From Planococcus koreensis (GTDB taxonomy: Bacteria > Bacillota > Bacilli > Bacillales_A > Planococcaceae): a DNA stretch of 50,206 bases. Where the stretch lies: NCBI RefSeq assembly GCF_004761975.1, contig NZ_RQII01000068.1, positions 1 through 50,206 of the forward strand, written 5' to 3'. A model generated the notes under the pieces. It worked only from the letters and a program-made list of their open reading frames with translations, made no database searches and was not told the DNA's origin. The position numbers and the translations under genes were made by a program. Below are positions 45,258 through 50,206 of the stretch, one piece after another; the stretch's first letter is position 1; each line of letters starts with the position of its first letter.

Positions 45258-45992
45258 ATGGAATACAGAGGTTCAAGTGTTTACGATGAAAAAGATTTTT
45301 TGGATCGTTATTTAAAGCGGCGCAACCGCAAAGAAAGTCCGAACAACGCGATTGAAGAACCGGTAATTTGGAAGCTGGCTGGCGACGTCATAGGCAAAGA
45401 AATTTTGGATCTGGGCTGCGGAGACGGCTCATTCGGCCAAAAGCTGCTTGCGGCAGGGGCGGCATCGTATACAGGGATTGAAGGCTCTACAGAGATGGCG
45501 CAATTGGCTGCCAAAGCCACAGCGTCTCTGGGAGGGGAAATCGAAACAGCAGACCTTGAGTTGTTTAAAGCAAACGGTGCGCAATACGATTTGATCGTCT
45601 CCCGTTTTGTCATCCATTACCTGTCAGATATCGAGCGCTTGTTTGAAGAAGTCCACCGTTCGCTGCTGCCTGGCGGGAAATTCGTTTTCACTGTACAGCA
45701 CCCGGTAACCACAGCTGCATTTACCAGCAAAGCCCAAGGGGAGCTTAGGGGTGATTGGCTGGTGGATGATTATTTCAAGGAAGGCAAACGCCAAGAACCT
45801 TGGATAGGAAAGACGGTTGTCAAGCATCACCGGACAATTGAGACCTATTTCACAGCGCTTGCAAATGCAGCGCTTACTGTAACGGCTCTCAAAGAGGGCC
45901 ATCCTGTGCGGGCCAATTTTGATTCCGATGCTGAGTTTGAACGGCGGGAACGCATTCCGTTGATGCTCATTTTGGCTGCACAAAAAAAATAA
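45258..45992 (+). CDS. class I SAM-dependent methyltransferase
   Basis: A 244-residue methyltransferase of the Methyltransf_11/25 type. SAM motif I is ILDLGCGDGSFG near residue 49; motif II region YDLIVSRFVIHYL near 107; VHRSLLPGGKFVFTVQHP near 130. The start is chosen at the ATG after GGGAG (45243-45247), though the frame is open further up. Substrate unknown; small-molecule methylation is likely from the fold. It converges on lexA and shares its terminator. Confidence 0.85.
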   Translation: MEYRGSSVYDEKDFLDRYLKRRNRKESPNNAIEEPVIWKLAGDVIGKEILDLGCGDGSFGQKLLAAGAASYTGIEGSTEMAQLAAKATASLGGEIETADLELFKANGAQYDLIVSRFVIHYLSDIERLFEEVHRSLLPGGKFVFTVQHPVTTAAFTSKAQGELRGDWLVDDYFKEGKRQEPWIGKTVVKHHRTIETYFTALANAALTVTALKEGHPVRANFDSDAEFERRERIPLMLILAAQKK

Positions 45993-46000
45993 TGGCAATT

Positions 46001-46036
46001 AAAAAAGCGCTGAGAGAAATTTCTCTCGGCGCTTTT
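46001..46036. terminator. bidirectional terminator between methyltransferase and lexA
   Basis: AAAAGCGCTGAGAGA and TCTCTCGGCGCTTTT (one G-T/mismatch) with A-rich and T-rich flanks, suited to both converging genes. Confidence 0.8.
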
Positions 46037-46052
46037 GTGCTTGTATATGTGA

Positions 46053-46673
46053 TTAATGTAATTGGCGGTACACGCCGACCACTTTTCCAAGGATGGAGAC
46101 CTGGTCTACGATGATTGGATCCATCGATGAGTTTTCAGGCTGCAAGCGGAAATAATTGTCTTCTTTAAAAAATCGTTTGACTGTCGCTTCGTCATCAGCG
46201 GTCATCGCCACAACGATGTCGCCGTTGTTAGCGGTTTGCTGTTGTTTAACTACGACATAGTCACCATTCAGTATGCCAGCTTCAATCATACTTTCACCCA
46301 TGATTTCAAGCATGAAAATATGGTCGTCTTCTGTTCCGTATGTTTGTGGCAGCGGAAAATATTCTTCCACGTTTTCAATCGCAGTGATCGGAACGCCAGC
46401 AGTTACTTTACCGACGAGCGGTACATGAAGGACAGGGCTTTTCTCGATCAGTGCATCGTCCGTGCTGATGATTTCGATTGCTCTCGGTTTTGTCGGGTCG
46501 CGGCGGATCAAGCCTTTGCTTTCAAGGCGGGCAAGATGGCCATGGACAGTCGAGCTTGATGCCAAGCCAACTGCTTCTCCGATTTCACGTACGGATGGCG
46601 GGTAGCCCTTAGCCCGGACTTCATCTTTTATGAATGTCAAAATATCTTCTTGGCGTTTCGATACTTTTTTCAA
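46053..46673 (-). CDS. lexA: SOS repressor LexA
   Basis: A 206-residue LexA. The N-terminal winged helix ([20 protein letters not shown]) binds the SOS box. The C-terminal autoprotease has the Ala92-Gly93 cleavage site in KVTAGVPI, nucleophile Ser128 (IMGESM) and general base Lys166. The start is TTG 46673, five bases after GAGGTGA on this strand; the upstream GTG overlaps that site. It is divergent from yneA over a region with several LexA boxes, so it represses itself and yneA until RecA filaments trigger cleavage. Confidence 0.97.
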   Translation of the reverse strand: MKKVSKRQEDILTFIKDEVRAKGYPPSVREIGEAVGLASSSTVHGHLARLESKGLIRRDPTKPRAIEIISTDDALIEKSPVLHVPLVGKVTAGVPITAIENVEEYFPLPQTYGTEDDHIFMLEIMGESMIEAGILNGDYVVVKQQQTANNGDIVVAMTADDEATVKRFFKEDNYFRLQPENSSMDPIIVDQVSILGKVVGVYRQLH

Positions 46674-46716
46674 CAGTTTCACCTCTTTTTAGTAGTTCAG
46701 CATGTTTTCTACCAAT

Positions 46717-46745
46717 AGTATACCAACTTGGGATATGAAATGCAA
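46717..46745 (-). promoter_or_regulatory. lexA promoter
   Basis: On the - strand TTGCAT (46740-46745), 17-base spacer, TATACT (46717-46722). The first LexA box overlaps the -35. Confidence 0.7.
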
Positions 46746-46756
46746 ACATAGGTTCG
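46743..46756. promoter_or_regulatory. LexA box 1
   Basis: On the - strand CGAACCTATGTTTG, one mismatch from CGAACRNRYGTTYG. It covers the lexA -35. Confidence 0.85.
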
Positions 46757-46766
46757 AATTTATTTG

Positions 46767-46795
46767 TTGACAAAAACACTTGTTCGCATTAAAGT
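46767..46795 (+). promoter_or_regulatory. yneA promoter
   Basis: TTGACA (46767-46772), 17-base spacer, TAAAGT (46790-46795). LexA box 2 lies in the spacer. Confidence 0.75.
46773..46786. promoter_or_regulatory. LexA box 2
   Basis: On the - strand CGAACAAGTGTTTT, one mismatch from consensus, between -35 and -10 of yneA. Confidence 0.8.
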
Positions 46796-46809
46796 AAGAA
46801 CATACATTC

Positions 46810-46823
46810 CGAACACATATTCT
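46810..46823 (+). promoter_or_regulatory. possible LexA box 3
   Basis: CGAACACATATTCT, two mismatches, just downstream of the yneA transcription start. An adjoining weaker match (46797-46810, three mismatches) resembles the third box of the B. subtilis locus. Confidence 0.5.
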
Positions 46824-46838
46824 TAGGAGGCGGTTCTT

Positions 46839-47806
<968 letters not shown>

Positions 47807-47864
47807 TATATTGCAGAAATCCCGCTTCTTTTGTACGATATGGTAGAAGAAAGGCGGGATTCTA

Positions 47865-48098
47865 TTGTTATCACCAGATAAAATAAAACGCATAAACGAA
47901 TTATCACGAAAATCAAAGACCGCGGGTTTGTCCATTGAAGAGGCAAAAGAACAATCTGCATTGCGCCAGGAATACTTGTCGACTTTCCGCCAAACGATGC
48001 GCGGTACAATTGAAAACGTAAAAGTGATTGATCCGGAAGGCAACGATGTTACGCCGGAGAAGGTCAAAAATATCCGGGAGAACAAGTATTTAAATTAA
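47865..48098 (+). CDS. ynzC: DUF896 family protein YnzC
   Basis: A 77-residue helical-hairpin protein, identical in length to B. subtilis YnzC. KIKRINELSRKSKTAGLS at the N-terminus, ALRQEYLSTFRQTMR in the middle, VIDPEGNDVTPEKVK near the end. TTG start after AAGGCGGG. Third gene of the SOS-linked yneA-yneB-ynzC cluster in Bacillus. Function unknown. Confidence 0.93.
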   Translation: MLSPDKIKRINELSRKSKTAGLSIEEAKEQSALRQEYLSTFRQTMRGTIENVKVIDPEGNDVTPEKVKNIRENKYLN

Positions 48099-48115
48099 TA
48101 CTTGTTCTCTTTTTT
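48078..48115 (+). terminator. intrinsic terminator overlapping the ynzC end
   Basis: GAGAACAAGTATT (48078-48090) and AATACTTGTTCTC (48097-48109), perfect stem, T6 after. The stop codon lies in the second arm. Confidence 0.85.
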
Positions 48116-48223
48116 GTTTGCCCCGATGCCAGAACTCAGCTGTCGGCGCATTTCTAGTTGTATTCTGGCCTATTGTTGACTACACTAGAATAGGATTAAA
48201 ATAGTTTTTGAGAGGATGTTTTT

Positions 48224-50206
48224 ATGTCAAACCATGCAGATCAACTTGCGGTAACTACTATACGTACACTTTCCATCGATGCAATTGAGAAAGCGAACTC
48301 AGGGCATCCGGGATTGCCAATGGGAGCAGCTCCTATGGCTTATACATTATGGACTAAACACATGAACCACAACCCGAAAAATCCGAACTGGTTCAACCGT
48401 GACCGTTTCGTGCTATCAGCTGGACATGGTTCAATGCTTTTATACAGCCTGTTGCATTTGAGCGGCTACGGGCTTGAGTTGGATGAGATCAAAAACTTCC
48501 GCCAATGGGATTCGAAAACACCGGGCCATCCGGAATATCACCACACAGTTGGCGTAGAAGCGACAACTGGACCACTTGGCCAAGGAATCGGCATGGCAGT
48601 GGGCATGGCTATGGCGGAGCGCCATTTGTCAGCTACATATAATAAAGACAATATGGATGTCATCGATCACCATACTTTCTCTCTTTGCGGAGACGGAGAT
48701 TTGATGGAAGGTGTTGCAGGCGAAGCGATTTCACTTGCTGGGCATTTGAAGTTGAACAAATTGGTCGTTTTATACGATAGCAATGATATTTCACTTGACG
48801 GCGATCTTGACATGAGTTTCTCTGAAAACATTCAAAAGCGCTTTGAATCATATGGCTGGAACTACCTGCGCGTAGACGACGGCAACAAGTTGGACGATTT
48901 GTCTGAAAAAATTGCGCAAGCGAAACAATCAACGGACAAACCGACATTGATCGAAGTAAAAACAGTCATCGGCTACGGCGCGCCAAACAAATCCGGTAAA
49001 GCGGATGCTCACGGAGCACCACTTGGTGAAGCTGAAATGAAACTTGTTAAAGAATATTACAAGTGGACTTTTGATGAAGATTTTTATGTTCCAGAAGAAG
49101 TTTATGAAACATTCAACAAAGCGACTGAAGAGCTAGGCGGCAACGCTGAAAAAGCTTGGAACGAATTGTTCGCTAAATACGAAGCGGCACATCCGGAATT
49201 GGCTCAGCAGCTGCAAAAAGCGATCAAAGGCGAATTGCCAGAGAACTTCGATGCAGATTTCCCTGTCTACGAAGCTGGTAAAAAACAAGCGACTCGTGCT
49301 TCTTCAGGCGATATGGTCAATGCCATTGCAAAAGCCGTACCATCGTTCTTCGGCGGAAGTGCCGATTTGGCTGGTTCGAACAAAACGACCATCAAAGGCG
49401 GCGGCGACTTTGATGCGGAAAATCCGACTGGACGCAACATCTGGTTCGGTGTACGTGAATTCGCAATGGGAACTGCCCTTAATGGTATGGCTCTCCACGG
49501 CGGACTTAATGTCTTCGGCGGAACATTCTTCGTGTTCAGCGATTACGTGCGCCCAGCAATCCGCCTTGCAGCATTAATGGGATTACCGGTCACATACGTC
49601 TTTACACACGATAGTGTCGCAGTTGGCGAAGATGGCCCGACTCACGAGCCAGTCGAACATTTGGCTTCACTTCGCGCTATGCCAAACTTGAGCGTTATGC
49701 GCCCGGCTGATGCCAACGAAACCAAAGCAGCATGGAAACTTGCTGTCACAGCGAAAGGCCACCCGACGCTATTGGTGCTTTCACGCCAAGACTTGCCGGT
49801 TCTTGAACACAGCGGCGAATTGGCTGACAGCGGTGTGGAAAAAGGGGCATACGTCGTATCTCCTGCTGAAAACCCGCAAGCTCTACTGCTTGCAACCGGT
49901 TCTGAAGTAAGCCTCGCAGTTGAAGCCCAAAAGCAGTTGGCTGAAGAAGGTATTGCTGTATCCGTTGTTTCCATGCCATCATGGGACCGCTTCGAGAAAC
50001 AGGACAAAGCATACAAACAGTCTGTCATCCCGACAACTGTCAAAAAGCGCCTGGCAATCGAAATGGGAACTTCATTCGGCTGGGAACGCTACACAGGCGA
50101 CGAAGGCGACATTCTATCAATCGACCGTTTTGGTGCAAGCGCACCTGGCGACCGCATCATGAAAGAATTCGGCTTCACTCCTGAAAACGTAGTAGCAAAA
50201 GTCAAA
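48224..50206 (+). CDS. tkt: transketolase, truncated by the window end
   Basis: The frame is open for 661 residues to the last base; by comparison with the about 667 residues of B. subtilis Tkt only a few codons are missing. Thiamine diphosphate motif [18 protein letters not shown] near residue 155, [16 protein letters not shown] near 28, pyrimidine domain [18 protein letters not shown] near 410 and [17 protein letters not shown] near 467. It moves two-carbon units in the pentose phosphate pathway. GAGAGGAT precedes the ATG. Upstream TTGTTGACT and TAAAAT are badly spaced, so I do not call a promoter. Order ynzC-tkt matches B. subtilis. Confidence 0.97.
   Translation, partial: MSNHADQLAVTTIRTLSIDAIEKANSGHPGLPMGAAPMAYTLWTKHMNHNPKNPNWFNRDRFVLSAGHGSMLLYSLLHLSGYGLELDEIKNFRQWDSKTPGHPEYHHTVGVEATTGPLGQGIGMAVGMAMAERHLSATYNKDNMDVIDHHTFSLCGDGDLMEGVAGEAISLAGHLKLNKLVVLYDSNDISLDGDLDMSFSENIQKRFESYGWNYLRVDDGNKLDDLSEKIAQAKQSTDKPTLIEVKTVIGYGAPNKSGKADAHGAPLGEAEMKLVKEYYKWTFDEDFYVPEEVYETFNKATEELGGNAEKAWNELFAKYEAAHPELAQQLQKAIKGELPENFDADFPVYEAGKKQATRASSGDMVNAIAKAVPSFFGGSADLAGSNKTTIKGGGDFDAENPTGRNIWFGVREFAMGTALNGMALHGGLNVFGGTFFVFSDYVRPAIRLAALMGLPVTYVFTHDSVAVGEDGPTHEPVEHLASLRAMPNLSVMRPADANETKAAWKLAVTAKGHPTLLVLSRQDLPVLEHSGELADSGVEKGAYVVSPAENPQALLLATGSEVSLAVEAQKQLAEEGIAVSVVSMPSWDRFEKQDKAYKQSVIPTTVKKRLAIEMGTSFGWERYTGDEGDILSIDRFGASAPGDRIMKEFGFTPENVVAKVK

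Overview
The window is an ordinary housekeeping stretch of a low-to-mid-GC Firmicutes chromosome. Protein sequences, Bacillus subtilis-like gene order and GGAGG-type ribosome binding sites point to Bacillales. The consistent absence of sporulation genes from their usual slots suggests a non-sporing member of Planococcaceae (Planococcus-like). That assignment rests on recalled family sequences and gene order, not on a search. Nearly all genes are on the + strand; only the TRIC-family gene (yvgT-like) and lexA are on the - strand.

Layout. 1-3832: translation and RNA modification genes infB (3' part), ylxP, rbfA, truB, ribF. 3842-6913: rpsO and pnp, separated by a 335-bp element with perfect 18-bp terminal inverted repeats. 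6935-13948: M16 peptidase mlpA, a repeat-bearing gap, asd, an RNase J2-like gene and a frameshifted spoIIIE/ftsK. 14085-19890: GntR regulator and a BMP-type nucleoside ABC transporter (binding lipoprotein frameshifted, ATPase, two permeases). 19985-25707: ymfF, ymfH, ymfI, ymfK, rodZ, pgsA. 25748-31783: cinA, recA, a repeat-rich spacer, rny, ymdB, ymcA. 31937-40122: mutS, mutL, glpD, a monoacylglycerol lipase-like hydrolase, miaA, hfq. 40186-44369: rhodanese, yvgT-like gene, ynbB, glnR, glnA. 44620-45992: two small unrecognised proteins and a methyltransferase. 46053-50206: the lexA / yneA-yneB SOS locus, ynzC, and tkt running off the end.

How the genes work together. Four genes act in mRNA decay or processing: pnp, the RNase J gene, rny and ymcA, with hfq nearby. 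recA, lexA and yneA carry recognisable Gram-positive LexA boxes and form the SOS core. glnR-glnA carries a textbook double GlnR operator over a near-consensus promoter. The nucleoside transporter is split by a strong terminator after the binding protein, which should favour excess binding protein.

Most notable observations are two single-base frameshifts 2.7 kb apart (spoIIIE/ftsK at an A8 run; BMP lipoprotein at a missing C), three non-coding repeat structures (TIR element, 21-bp tandem repeat, 69-bp direct repeat), a decayed metal-binding motif in the RNase J paralogue, and absence of sporulation genes. I did not see a clear candidate for a wholly new biological system. The least explained coding material is the pair of small proteins between glnA and lexA and the ACT/P-loop protein YmfK.
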